A stretch of 64,000 bases of DNA from Papio anubis (Eukaryota; Chordata; Mammalia; Primates; Cercopithecidae): NCBI RefSeq assembly GCF_008728515.1, contig NC_044990.1, forward strand, positions 61,608,879 through 61,672,878, given 5' to 3'. Under the pieces are notes generated by a model. That model worked only from the letters and a program-made list of their open reading frames with translations, ran no database searches and was not told the DNA's origin. Shown piece after piece: positions 33,541 to 45,290 of the stretch. Within the stretch, counting starts at the first letter, position 1. The number at the start of each line of letters is the position of its first letter. Position numbers and translations under genes: made by a program.

Positions 33541-35816
33541 AATTCTCATTCATAATGTTACTGAGTTGACTTTAATTTTATTAATATCTTAAAATATTTG
33601 GCATATTGATCTGCATCATGTAAAATACAGCTCAGGATCAAGTGGCATTATCTTTCTAGACTGAGACCATGTAACACGCCCAAATGCATATGTACTGCAG
33701 GAATGCTGAATTTCTGGCATAATTAGATACTTTCTAATTTCAACTGCATGATGTTTCTCTTAGATAAAACATACTTTTTGTCCCTTTGTCAACAGAGAAC
33801 CGTTCCTTTTTTATTGTCAAAAGAACTCAGGTTTGCAAATATTACTGTTTGAAGATAATTCTAGCATTCCAAGAAGACTTGAAATTTGTAAGCATGAAAT
33901 TACATATCTATTCCCTATGGTATATTGTTCAGAAGGTTATCTATACATCTTTGTGGCACTAGTACCTATTACAATGACACAACTGATAAATATATAATCA
34001 TTTAATAGCTGGATATACAATTAAAGTAAATCTCTCAGTGTTCTAAAGAATCAATCATTGTTTTGTTTAAAAAACACGCATTCCTGAAAGTCAAATCCAT
34101 CGTTATATAATATTATTTTCTACCCTGTTGATGTCATCTGTTACCTAAAGCTACCCAATTTGTTTTTCATTCTCTTTCTACACCTTGATAATTTTCCACA
34201 CTGTAAGTTCTACCTCCTCAAATAGAATCCAGAAAGCATCCATATACAAGATCCCTTCTAAGTAGACTACAAACATTTAATTCAAGTTTCTCCAGTGAAA
34301 CGCAACCAAGCAAGTCTTGGATATAGCAGTGATCAACATCTAACAGAAGATCAGTGTTTTATCAACCACTCTGATAAGGGTGCTCTCTTTCTTGGGGGTA
34401 GCAATGGCAGAGTTGCTGTTATCAATTCTTGAATGCCTTAGAAGTCAACAAATAATGGCAATCATTTCAAGTCAGAAAATTCCCTGTGATGTGTAGTGCA
34501 TTGTTGCTGCCTCTGCCTGGCTCTTTGGCTTTAGCAGAGAACTTCTGAGTTTCCAAAGAAGCTTAAATGAATCACATTTCTGGTTAAGTAACTCAGAATC
34601 TGTTTTGAGGAACCAGGAATTCTGAACAATTAAAACTAATGTTACAGTACATACTTGTTCATAGAAAGTTATTCTGATAATAATGATAATACACTACAAA
34701 CCTTTACAAACATCTTTTTAATTTTTAGCATATATGCTGCAATAGAAAAATCAGCATAATTGGGACAATTTCATTTCTTTTTGAGCCTACAATTTGATTC
34801 TCTTGTGAGGCATAGATTTGCTTTGCGTATACAGTTTTCACTCAGCAAACTGCCAGCAGCTCAGGAAAAGAGGGTTGGCTATTTCCAGTTGACTTCCTCA
34901 AGCAGACAAACATATTTGTCTTAGACTTAGACTAGCCATAAAGATAGATTCCTGCAAAGAGTGTGAGTAAATAATGTTAATTGTCTGAGTCAATCTGGAC
35001 GTTCGAATAGTGTGAATGCTCAGGTGAGGTTTGCACCTGTTTTCAATATCTGTGACAAATGCACATGGAAAATTCCATTTCTTTCCAGCTGGAACTCCAT
35101 AAGCAGCTAGAAAGTAATAAGTGCCTATGCAAATAAAGTAGAAAAATATTTATGCTTGCATAAAGCAAATAGAATATCATTGTAATTTAATGAATTAAAA
35201 TTAAAATTCCATAAATACGTATTTTAAGTGACATGATTATTTGCTATAAATTTTATTTCTATATTAATAAGTTTTGTAACTTGCCGCAATCATAATTTTA
35301 CAATCAGTTCACTTAAACAAATGTTAATTGAAGAGCTACAATATACTATAAAGTATATGGTGAACTATATATGATATGAATGCAAAGATTTAATAAAACA
35401 CAGCCTAGGCCTTGATAAAATAACACTGCAGAAACAAAATAAATAAAATGAAAGAAATGTCATTTTACTCGTACTTCATGCTATGGAACGTGTAGGAATT
35501 TTCACCGGTGTTTTATTTAGTGCTCATCACAGGCCTATTACTGAGATTTCAAAAACATTAAATAATCTGTTCACGAGTACATAGATAGTAGTAGGTTTTG
35601 CTGTGGTTTAGGAAGAAGCATAGATTCGGCTCATGTTTCACTGATTCCCAGAACTTAGTCCTTTTCTCTTCATCAGTAGTTCTTATCCTTTTGTTCATAA
35701 CAGTTAAGTACAAAACGTTATGAAGTCTCAAAATTTTAAACATGTCTTAACATTTATATAGTATTTATTACATGACTGATCATAGAGAGGGCAAATATGT
35801 GGGACATTATTACAAC
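33541..35816. other. 2.3 kb without recognised feature
   Basis: No repeat family recognised. The parts at 34380-34620 and 34780-35130 are less AT-rich than their surroundings and might be unique functional DNA, but nothing in the sequence proves it. Confidence 0.4.
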
Positions 35817-35960
35817 AGTCCAGAGAGAATAAATGAGGTCATTGCTAGAAATGAGCATGAAGCATAATGCAGTGACAGGCTGCACAATAGTCCAGAGAGA
35901 ATAAATGAGGTTATTGCTAGAAATGAGCGTGAAGCATAATGCAGTGACAGGCTGCACAAT
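35817..35960. repeat. 72-bp tandem duplication, nearly identical copies
   Basis: A 72-base unit beginning AGTCCAGAGAGAATAAATGA lies at 35817-35888 and 35889-35960. I count two differences (C/T and A/G), so the duplication is recent. The same frame is open through both copies on the minus strand, which is only a result of the duplication. Confidence 0.97.
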
Positions 35961-36134
35961 CTAGGTTAGAAAGGTAACCAACCACACATAGAGACAGACA
36001 AAAACATGAGTTAATATAAAAGTAATAATATCTATCATTTACTAACAATTCATATATTTTCCTCCCCTTAAGAGTTTTCTGTGGATTGGCTTATCTAATT
36101 ATTTTCCTATAACTTCATGTGCAGATAAAGTCTC

Positions 36135-36385
36135 TTTTATTTTAGTTATTTATTTAGAAACAGGGTCACGTGTTGTCCCTAGAGTGCAGTGGTGCATTCT
36201 AGCTCAGTATATGCTTACACTCGGGCTCAAGTGACCTTCCCACTGTAGTCTTCCAAGTAGCTAGGACTAGAGGTATGTTCCACCATACCTGGCTAATTTT
36301 TATTTTTTGTAAAGACAGGGTCTCCATCAGCTGCCCAGGTTGGTCTAGAACTCCTCGCCTCAAGGGATTCCCACCACTGCCAGCC
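36135..36385 (-). mobile_element. Old Alu (AluJ-like)
   Basis: Antisense Alu: GAGTGCAGTGGTGCATTCTA, CTTCCAAGTAGCTAGGACTA, CCTGGCTAATTTTTATTTTT, AAAGACAGGGTCTCCATCAG and CTCCTCGCCTCAAGGGATTC. The 5' end of the element is cut short and diverged. Confidence 0.88.
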
Positions 36386-36569
36386 TATATATAAAGTCCT
36401 TAAGGCAAAGGAGTTCAATACTTTACCCCCAAATAACTTAGCAATAAGGAGTGGATCCAGAATTATAACCCCAGAGTCTAGCTTCAAGTTGAAGTTCTTA
36501 TACTCTATATTAAACAAAAACTTACCTGATGTATCTTAAATGTAATGTTTGCATAAACCTTTCTCTCAG

Positions 36570-37034
36570 GCACTATTCACAGTAGCAAAGACATGGAATC
36601 AACTTAGATGTCCATCAACGGTGGACTGGTTAAAGAAAATGTGGTACATATAACCATGGAATACTATGCAGCCATTAAAAAGAATGAAATAACATCATTT
36701 GCAGCAAGATAGATGCAGCTGGAGGTCATTATCATAAACAAATAATGGCAAGAATGTAAAATCAAATACCTCATGTTTTCACCTATAAGAAGAAGCTAAA
36801 TATTGAGTACACATGGACATAAAGATGGAAACAATAGACACGGGGGACTACTGGAGGTGAGAGTATGGGAGCGGAGTGAGGGTTAAGAACTATCTATTGG
36901 GTACTATGCCCACTTTCTGGGTGACAGCTTCATTTTCATGGCAAACCTAACTGACATGCAATTTACCCGTGTGACAAACCTGCACATGGACCCCCTGAAA
37001 CTAAAATAAAAATTGAAAACAAAAACAAAAATAA
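36570..37034 (+). mobile_element. L1 3' end (L1PB/L1MA-like)
   Basis: Sense order is clear: ACAGTAGCAAAGACATGGAA, ACTTAGATGTCCATCAACG, GGAATACTATGCAGCCATTA, ATGGCAAGAATGTAAAATC, then 3'UTR and TGCACATGGACCCCCTGAAA before an A-rich tail. 5' truncated to about 465 bases. Confidence 0.9.
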
Positions 37035-37770
37035 GAATGTCACATAATGTCACATAAGGATGACATTGAGGGCTCATGTAAAAAGCAATAACAATAAATT
37101 CAAGGACAGATATAAGCAAAGGACACCATATTTAATTTTAGCATAAAAGAAAGGACTCAGTAGAATTTCCATAAAACTAAATACATAAAAAGAAACAGAA
37201 ATTTAGAATAAAACAAAATAAAAATCAGCGTCTTCATCTTATCCATTATAGATTTTCTTTAACAATTTAGAAATAAAGATTTGGACATTAAAGTGACAAA
37301 TTCACTTTATTTACCCTCTGAAGAAAAGGCCATGTTGGTTATATGAAGCCCACAAACATAAAATCATCTAAATTAGAAATATAAATGCATCTCCAAAGTA
37401 AAATTTTAGACATCAATTCTAACTCTACCTCTACATTCTAACCAGATATCTTTGCCTGAGAGACATTACCACTTTCATTTGCATTTCTTCTGGCCAGCCA
37501 GAATTAAACAGTTCCTTCTGTCAATTTATTTACAGTTTTAGAAAGTTGAAACCACTGCAAAATAATTCATTAATTACATGGCTTCTAGCAAAATTTTGGC
37601 TTTTACCAGACATCTTGAGAGCTAAATTTTGTTAATAATGCTTCTGAGAGTGATTTCTGATATCCACAATAAATGCAGGATTAGCTCTTTCCATCTGTTC
37701 AGGTGTTCCCCAATGGAACACAATTTTACTTTCCCATCTTCTCATCTTACACAGATGAAATTCTGACTTA
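37035..37770. other. No recognised feature
   Basis: AT-rich to mixed sequence between two L1 3' ends. No family recognised. Confidence 0.4.
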
Positions 37771-38028
37771 TTGGTGGGAGTTGAACAATGAGAACACAAG
37801 GACACAGGGAGGGGAACAACACACACTGGGGCCTGTCAGGGGAGGGCAGGATGGGGGGTGTGAAAACATCAGGAAAAGTAGCTGATGCATGCTGGGTTTA
37901 ATACCTAGGTGATGGGTTGATAGGTGCAGTAAACCATCATGGTACACGTTTACGTAGCTATGTAACAAACATTCACATCCTGCACATGTAACCCAGAACT
38001 TAAAATAAAATAAAATAAAATAAAAAAG
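37771..38028 (+). mobile_element. L1PA-like 3'UTR, strongly 5' truncated
   Basis: Starts TTGGTGGGAGTTGAACAATG, then AACACACACTGGGGCCTGTC, TAATACCTAGGTGATGGGTT, CACATCCTGCACATGTAACC and a tail of AAAAT units. Only the last 250 bases are present, but they are much less diverged than the other L1s, so this is a primate-age insertion. Confidence 0.92.
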
Positions 38029-40271
38029 AAGTTCGATTTTCTTCCTCTTTTAGTTTATTTCTGATAGTACTTTGGGTACTTCAAGTGATAACCTTAAATA
38101 TAAAGTAATGGAAATTACCAGTAGATAATAAGGATGCTAGAACCACTTTTACTGAAATGGCTTTCAGAACCCCTTCACATGTTTTACTTAAGGGAAAAAT
38201 AGCCATGAATATCATACAACCCAAAGAAAAATATATTATGTGTATAAAAAGCAACAGCCTTATTTTAAAGGACTTTAATGTATTCCACATAAATATAAGT
38301 TACTTAAAGACATTATGCATTACTTAAAAAACTTATTTATTCAATATAATGTAACTCTAATTCTGTCTGGAATTGAAATCTGTTTAAATGTCTTACAAGT
38401 AAATTATTTCAGTTATTGAAATGAAGCAATGGTGAAAATTTTCTTTTGAGATTATTACTAATTTTAGTTATTTAGTTATTTTGTTTTATTATGTAAAAAT
38501 ATATTAATTTTCATTATTTATATAAAATAGCATCTAAATTTTCGCTACCAAAACCTGAAATAATTGTATCAATAATGTGTAATTTTTAAGAGCTTCATTA
38601 TTAAATCAGGGAAAGTTATAACAAATAAACAGTGCATATAGATAAAAATAATGTATTACTTCTTAAGTGCATTTAAGACAAACAACCAAATAACACTTCA
38701 AATCATATAGGACTAAGACTGATTTCAATATTAAAATTAACTGATTACATTTGAGTTAACTAAAAACAACTGTTACATCTTATTTTCATATCAAACATAA
38801 CATTTCACTGAATATAAAGAGCTGATTTTCTATCTCCTTCCACTGAATATAAGGAGCTGATTTTCTCTCTCCTTCCTTCCTCCTTTCTCTCCCATTCTTT
38901 CCCTACCTCTGAATTTGACTAAAATAAACATTAAGAAGTACCAAACAAATGCTATATTAAGCTACAGTAAAAAGCAAACAATGTATTTCATATGACGAAT
39001 ATAACCAGCACAAGTTGAGAATACACCCATACATCCAATTATTCTTCCCTCTCTTCTTAACAGAAAGGGAAACACTATCTCAATTCTCAACTCATTAGTT
39101 TAATTTTGATTTTTTAAAGATTAATATAAAACATGCCAAAGACTATGTACTTATTTCAACATCATGTTGGTAAAATTTTCTACAATTGTCTTCTGTAGCT
39201 ATTGTTCATTGATTTATATGACAATTTAGTATATTTTCACTCCACTATTAATGGCAGCTTGGGTTATTTCCCATTATTGACTATTAACAACTACTAACAC
39301 TTTTATAAATATATATAGGTGCTGTGATGTAAAAATTTGCAATACATTTTAATAAAACTATTAATATGTTTCTGCCCAAATTTTACATAATTACACATTC
39401 ACTTATGAACAAGAGTTAAACTTACTCAACATCATTGCATAAACTTCTAAATAATATTCAATTATATTTACAACAAATAAAATATAATTATTAATATCAT
39501 ATATGTGATATGATATGTTTGGCAGCGCAATACAATTTAACATGGCACACCTATTCCTCTAAGTTTACAATGATTTCCTGATTGCTAATAATTTTGAATA
39601 TTCTTTTGTAATGTTATTGATCATTTTCACAAGACTTTTTACAAATAAATTGTATTGCTTTTTGCCTGTATGTTTCCAAATAGTTGTCTCTCTTTTTATT
39701 ATTGATTTGGAGGGTTTTTTTTCCAAATATTGTCTTAATAAAAGCTCTTTGTAATTTTTTTGCAAATTTTGTATTCTTACATTTTAACTTTTTTTGTTTG
39801 TTTTCTTATTAAAAAATTTAGATTTATATGTATACCTAATAGATTAGACTTTTATTTTTCTATATATTAAATGAAATTTTATACTGTATTTCCAAAAAGG
39901 CAACCAATATTTGAAGATCACCAATAATAATTAGCCTTAGGGGAAGAATATTGTGTCCTTAGATGCATTTTAATGTGTTTGATTAATTACATTTATTTTG
40001 CCTAAGAATTATTACAATTATAGTATTAAAATTGTTAGAAAATCATCTAAATATGTATGTATGCAAGTTTGCTTGTGAAAATAAAATATGCAAGTGTGAT
40101 TATTCTACCATGGAAAACCGTTAGGCAATCTTGAAGGAAACTGAGATATTATGTATTTACTAGAACTATGTGTTTACTATTTAGATTGGAACTATGTTAA
40201 TATTTAGGAATATAGTATGATTATAAACACACACACACACGTCCACAAACACATAGTCACAGTGCTCATCA
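38029..40271. other. 2.2 kb AT-rich, no recognised gene
   Basis: A 35-base unit containing AGGAGCTGATTTTCTCTCTC is duplicated in tandem at 38806-38875. A short CA run lies at 40227-40241. The rest is unassigned AT-rich sequence. Confidence 0.42.
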
Positions 40272-40819
40272 GTGCTCGTCATGGTTGCACATTTTCACAA
40301 AGAGGTCTTCAGAACATTCAGAAACTCATTTTTACTGAGGATGCACCAGGGCGAGCATTTCTGAGAGGTGATTAAGTGGATCCAGAGCCTGCTGGGCATC
40401 CAGGAGAAGGAATTTGAGAAGTTTAAATTCGCATTTGTAATGATGGGCCGACACTAGTATAAACGAAGACGAGTATGAAGTACATTTGAAAGACTTTGAG
40501 CCACACCCTGGTAACATGTCTCATCCTTGGCCTTGGATAGGGCTCAACCACTTCAACAAAGCCCCAAAGAGGAGTAGCTACACTTACCTTGCACAGACTA
40601 TTAAAATCCATAACTGACTTCCAAGCCAATGTATTCAAGGCAAGGATCATGTCTGCAGATGCCCCTTAACAGCCAGGGACTTTGGTGCCCGTGCCCTCTA
40701 GCCAGAGTCTTCAGCAAGAGGATTTGTTGCTGATGTGAACTTTATTTTATTCAATCTGTTCAGTCTGGCATCTCCTTAACTATTGACTTCCTTTTTGAGC
40801 AAAATGAAGGTGTTTCTAT

Positions 40820-40822
<3 letters not shown>
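40272..40822 (+). pseudogene. USP7P: Processed pseudogene of USP7 (3' end only)
   Basis: The sequence matches the last part of the USP7 mRNA. USP7 (HAUSP) is a nuclear ubiquitin-specific protease of about 1,100 residues, so this copy holds roughly the final tenth. The frame starting at about 40272 reads through A-H-F-H-K-E-V-F, L-L-R-M-H-Q-G-E-H-F, E-K-E-F-E-K-F-K-F and, after a frameshift, L-K-D-F-E-P and F-N-K-A-P-K-R-S; the ancestral stop is TGA at 40615-40617 and about 200 bases of 3'UTR follow. There are no introns. It is dead: TGA at 40362-40364 (from an Arg codon), TAG at 40455-40457 (from a Gln codon), and a two-base deletion near 40459. It begins abruptly, as 5'-truncated reverse transcripts do. 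The parent gene is inferred from memory of its C-terminus, and the symbol is descriptive only. Minus-strand frames over the same bases are shadows. Confidence 0.92.

Positions 40823-40859
<37 letters not shown>
40823..40859. repeat. (CA)n microsatellite at the end of the pseudogene
   Basis: About 18 perfect CA units start exactly where the poly(A) tail of the USP7 copy should be, so the tail has probably been remodelled into a dinucleotide repeat. Confidence 0.93.
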
Positions 40860-40860
<1 letters not shown>

Positions 40861-41802
40861 CTTTTGCAACTGTCTTTCTTTTAAATTGGTTGAATCAAAA
40901 AAAAGTTATTAAGGAAACACTGCATACTTTTCAAATTGACAGATATTACTAGAAATGTGCAAAATGTGATTACTCAGTAACCATAGTCATTATATAACAT
41001 ATTCACGGTTTTAACTGGTTGATAAAATGACCATCTCTTCCTTTGTGTTTAATAATTGCTTCTCACTCCAATATAAATAAAGGGATAACATTTTTGTGCT
41101 ATTGAGTACCAGTAATTTTTGGACTTTTGTCTTTTTTAACCACTAAAAAAGGCTACATTTGTGAGTAATGTTCACAAAATAGTCACAGTCAAAAATGAAA
41201 AATGAAATTACTTATTTATACTTTTCTATTAATATAATGCTGCCATTATCATTCATTATGTCTTTTTTTCTTTAAGGCAATCTTCAGAGTGATTACTAAT
41301 CTTCCTATAACTATCTAAATACTATACTTAGGAAAAATTAATTCTAAATTTTATTTTGTTTGATAAATATCTTGTACAAAATTATATTGGTGCTATGGCA
41401 GTCTGCACTTAGTATAATTCAGTCATCACTTGTGATCAGTGACAAGGACTAATATATGCCACATTTGTTTCAGTCATGTCACCAAATTAAAGGCAATGTA
41501 ACATTTTACGGATGCATTCATATAGAAGTATAATTTCTCTTGATAGGTGGTGGATGCACATATATTACAATTACCTAGAATACAAATAACCCACATTTGA
41601 AAACTCTGAATATAATGTTATTAAGAAGAAAAAATAAACTGTTTCCATGTGCAATTTTATAATATTCTACCAAACAACATAAATTCCTGACCTTGAAATG
41701 GCCTTATTGCAATATTTAAAAATTAAGCTTTATGGGTTTTCAAGTAAGGAAATATTTCCGTATTTCTGATAAATAAGCTCCTTCAATTGACTATTGAATG
41801 GG
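40860..41802. other. No recognised feature
   Basis: AT-rich sequence with no family or frame I can support. Confidence 0.4.
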
Positions 41803-42105
41803 GGTCGGGCACGGTGGCTCACGCCTGTAATCTCAGCACTTTGGGAGGCCGAGGCGGGTGGATCATGAGGTCAGGAGTTCAAGACTAGCCTGGCCAAGAT
41901 GGTGAAATCCTGTCTCTACTAAAAATACAAAAATTAGCCGAGTGTGGTGGTGGGGCGCTTGTAATCTCAGCTATTTTGGGAGGTTGAGGCAGAAGAATCG
42001 CTTGAACCTGGGAGGCAGAGGTTGCAGTGAGTCAAGATCGTGCCACTGCACTCCAGCCTGGGTGACAGAGCGAGACTCCGTCTCAATAAAAAATAAATAA
42101 AATAA
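41803..42105 (+). mobile_element. AluS-type element (possibly AluSc)
   Basis: Complete: GGTCGGGCACGGTGGCTCAC, GGGTGGATCATGAGGTCAGG, AGACTAGCCTGGCCAAGATG, GGAGGCAGAGGTTGCAGTGA and GGGTGACAGAGCGAGACTCC, ending in an AAAT-rich tail. ATCATGAGG instead of ATCACCTGAGG is the AluSc/Y feature. Confidence 0.94.
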
Positions 42106-42204
42106 AGAAGATCTAATGGTAACTTGCTTCCAATAACCTATTTTAAAATCACAGAGTAGTACATAAGAAAGATGAGAATAGATATTTTTTGTGAGTTTGC
42201 AAAC

Positions 42205-43152
42205 ATAATTTTTTTTCAGTAGTTTTATTTTGGTAAAATATGCAATATAAAACTTACTACCTTAACTATTTTAATTATACAGTTCAGTATTATTAAATAT
42301 ATTCATAAGGTGCAATAATCACACCATTCATTTTTACAACTGTTTTCATCTTGTAAAACTGACACACTGTACCCATTAAACTATAACTCTCTATTTCCCC
42401 CTCCCACCAGCTGGCAACCGTATTCTACTGTCTGTCTGTATTATTTTGATTACACTAAGTATCTCATATAACTGGAAACATACTTTATACATCTTTTTGT
42501 GACTGGCTTATTTCGCTTAGCATAATGTCCTCAAGGTTCATCCATGTTGTAGTTGTAGCATATGTTAGAATTTTCTTCTTTTAAAGACGGAATAATTTTT
42601 CATTGTGTGTGTATTTCACATTTTGCTTATTCATTCATGCATTGATGGACACTTGGGTTGTTTTCACTATTGTGAAAACTCTTTCACTATTGTGAATAAT
42701 GCTACTATGGACATGAACGTCCAAATATCTCTTTGAGGTCCTGCTTTCAATTATTCTGATTATATGCCCAGAATTGGAACTGTAGGATCATATGGTAATT
42801 CTAGTTTTAAGTTTTTGAGGAACTGCCATACTGTTCCCTACAGTGGCTATGCCATTTTACATTCTCACTAATAAGGGTTCCAATTTCTCCACATCCTTAT
42901 TATCTGTTAATTTCTGATTTTTTTATAGTAACCATCCTACTGGATATGAAATAGTATGTCACTGTAGTTTTCATTTGTATTGCATTTTCCTAATGATTAG
43001 TGAAGTCAAACATCATTTTTTGTGCTTATTGGACACTTTATATCTCCTTTGGAGAATGTCTATATCTGATAAAGGGTTGTTACGTAGACTATATAGAGGA
43101 CTCCTATATATAAAATTCAACAATAACAACAAAAACAAAACAAATAACCTAG
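42205..43152 (-). mobile_element. L1M 3' end with twin-priming inversion
   Basis: 42205-43065 is antisense L1 from the 3'UTR back into ORF2: TTTTGGTAAAATATGCAATA, GCATAATGTCCTCAAGGTTC, GAATTGGAACTGTAGGATCA, CATCCTACTGGATATGAAAT and CCTTTGGAGAATGTCTAT. At about 43066 the strand flips, and ATCTGATAAAGGGTTGTTAC through ACAAAACAAATAACC is sense ORF2. In the intact element that sense part sits just upstream of where the antisense part begins, with only a few tens of bases missing. Confidence 0.85.
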
Positions 43153-45000
43153 TGCCAGCAGAAATTTTTAAATGCTGTATTAACAATTTGGTTACATTCA
43201 AATACTTGTGAAATTTTTCTAGAAACAGAAGGTTGAGTCTGCTTATTCACCTACAGTGTAACAGGAGGAATGAGGATTAGCAGGTAGAGATAAAAGGAAA
43301 AACATTTGCCTTGCAAGTGATGAAGAATCTCCAATAACTAGAATTAGGCAGGGACCTTACACCCATTATTAATGAGAGTATAATTATCTCTGTCTTCTGT
43401 CAGAGTTTCTACCAAAGAGCTTTGAAAAAAATGTCCTTTCATATGATTCTGTTAATAGCATCAGAAACACTAAGGTTAAGGATGTCTGTAGGGGTGAGAG
43501 AAGGATTTACTACAAATAGAGAACTCTACGTCTGTCATTTCTTTTGCACACTATGTAGCTTTATTCTAACACTCTAATGTTATTGCTTAAGAAAACTGAC
43601 TTTTAAAGCAGCAATAAGTTTATAAAATGTAACATGCAATTTATACAGACATGTTTCCTCTTATGTTTCAGAGGCCTAGTGAATACATCTGTAATTATGC
43701 TAACAAAAAAGTATAAAATGATGCTTTGAAAACAAAAATACTAATTGAGAATACTAATTGAGGCATTTATTATTATTGGGCTTAAAATATGTTTTCTCTT
43801 TGACACCAGATTGCACAAGGAAGAGTAAGATGAAAGGGAAGCAATAATATGTTTTCTAAATGGAGGGTCTCTGACAATACTTTTTCAAATTTGACTTGAG
43901 GAATATTCTAGAAGTCACAGACAATATTCTCTAAGTTCAGATACACTACTTTTGCTGGGAGATTCTAACTGAGGAAACACATTTTCTTCTGTCTGAGGTG
44001 ATCGTGTCAAATTAAATACTTCATTTTATGAGAGAAGCAAATGGAGTAGAGACTGTAGAAGTGGCACTTAGCCAGCCACATCAGTGAAGCAGTATAATAG
44101 ATGACAGGGCCAACTTGTCCTCAGATCACATATGTCAAGGGGCATTTTCATAATATTCACTGTTAGGCTCACCAATACCTCCTAATTAAGTCGAATCCTC
44201 TCACTCTCTCATAGTATTCATTTTGAAGCAATATAAGAATTGGCAGAGATAACAGGGATAGATTCCACAGGGTCCCATTACAGAAGTTTCATTAAATGAA
44301 AATAATTAAACACTTTCAGTACCATGCTATTTACTCTCTCACTTGACTGTTTGATGATGTATTAAGAACTGAGTGCTAGGGTAATTGTGATCATATTTCA
44401 AATAAAATGGTTTATTTGAAACCATGAACTAAATTCAATTAAAAAGTTTATTTCAAATATATGTTTTCTTTGCATGGGGCCCATTTGTCATCTTGCACTG
44501 TGATTTTGCAAAGAAGAGGTAATAAATATCTTGTGCCTCAAGGATTCTTATGCTTGGTTTCTTTCTAAAGGTCTAAAGTGTATATCTTAAAGTATGTGTT
44601 GTAAAAATGCAAATATAATTAAAATTATATACAATACCAATACTCAAAAGAAACTAGTGTCTTAAAAACTATTATTGCACGTAGAAAAATAAATGAAAGG
44701 CAATTATTAGGAAATGAGTGATTATGTGAATAAATATTCATCTATATTAATACTACATATGTATATTATTTATTCAGGTGTAGTACTTTACTTTTTTAAT
44801 GGAAACTTGCTCAAATTTAAGTGTTCCATAAATGATGTTATTGATGTCAATGATCATTATCATTAATGTAATCTCACTGTGATTTTCTATAGAAGATGGA
44901 ATATAATACTTGTTTAGTGAATGAGCAGGTGAAAAAATTGAAAAGGAAGATTTAATTTGACCTATTAAGAACACACAGTGAATTCATCATGACACAAAGC
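43153..45000. other. 1.8 kb without recognised feature
   Basis: Mixed sequence with no family I recognise and no frame of interest. Confidence 0.4.
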
Positions 45001-45290
45001 AGAGTTTCACTCTGTCACCCAGGCTGGGGTGCAGTAGCATGATTATGGCTCAGTGCAGCCTTGAAGTGGGCTCAAGAGATCCTTCCACCCTAGCCTGCTG
45101 TATAGCTAGGACAACAGGCCTGTGCCACCACACAGGCTATTTTTTTTTTTTTTTTTTAATTTATAGAGATGGGGTAGGGGGGATCTCCTTATGTTTCCCA
45201 GGCTTGTCTCTAACTCGTGGCCTCAAACGGTACTCCCACTTAGGTCTCCCAACGTGCTAGGATTACAGGTGTGAGCCACCAGGCCCTTCC
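45001..45290 (-). mobile_element. Old Alu (AluJ-like)
   Basis: Antisense Alu starting inside the element (AGAGTTTCACTCTGTCACCC), with GGGGTGCAGTAGCATGATTA, a long T run between the arms, TAGAGATGGGG and GATTACAGGTGTGAGCCACC. Several substitutions per line indicate age. Confidence 0.92.

Noticed and set aside
35754..35957. 67-codon minus-strand frame with an internal protein repeat
   Set aside because: The repeat comes from the 72-bp tandem duplication; 72 is a multiple of three, so the frame stays open by chance.
40227..40241. CA run left of the USP7 pseudogene as a target duplication partner of the right CA run
   Set aside because: Dinucleotide repeats can arise independently, and the bases beyond them do not match.
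40332..40650. Minus-strand frames of 61 and 75 codons
   Set aside because: Shadows of the USP7 pseudogene on the opposite strand.
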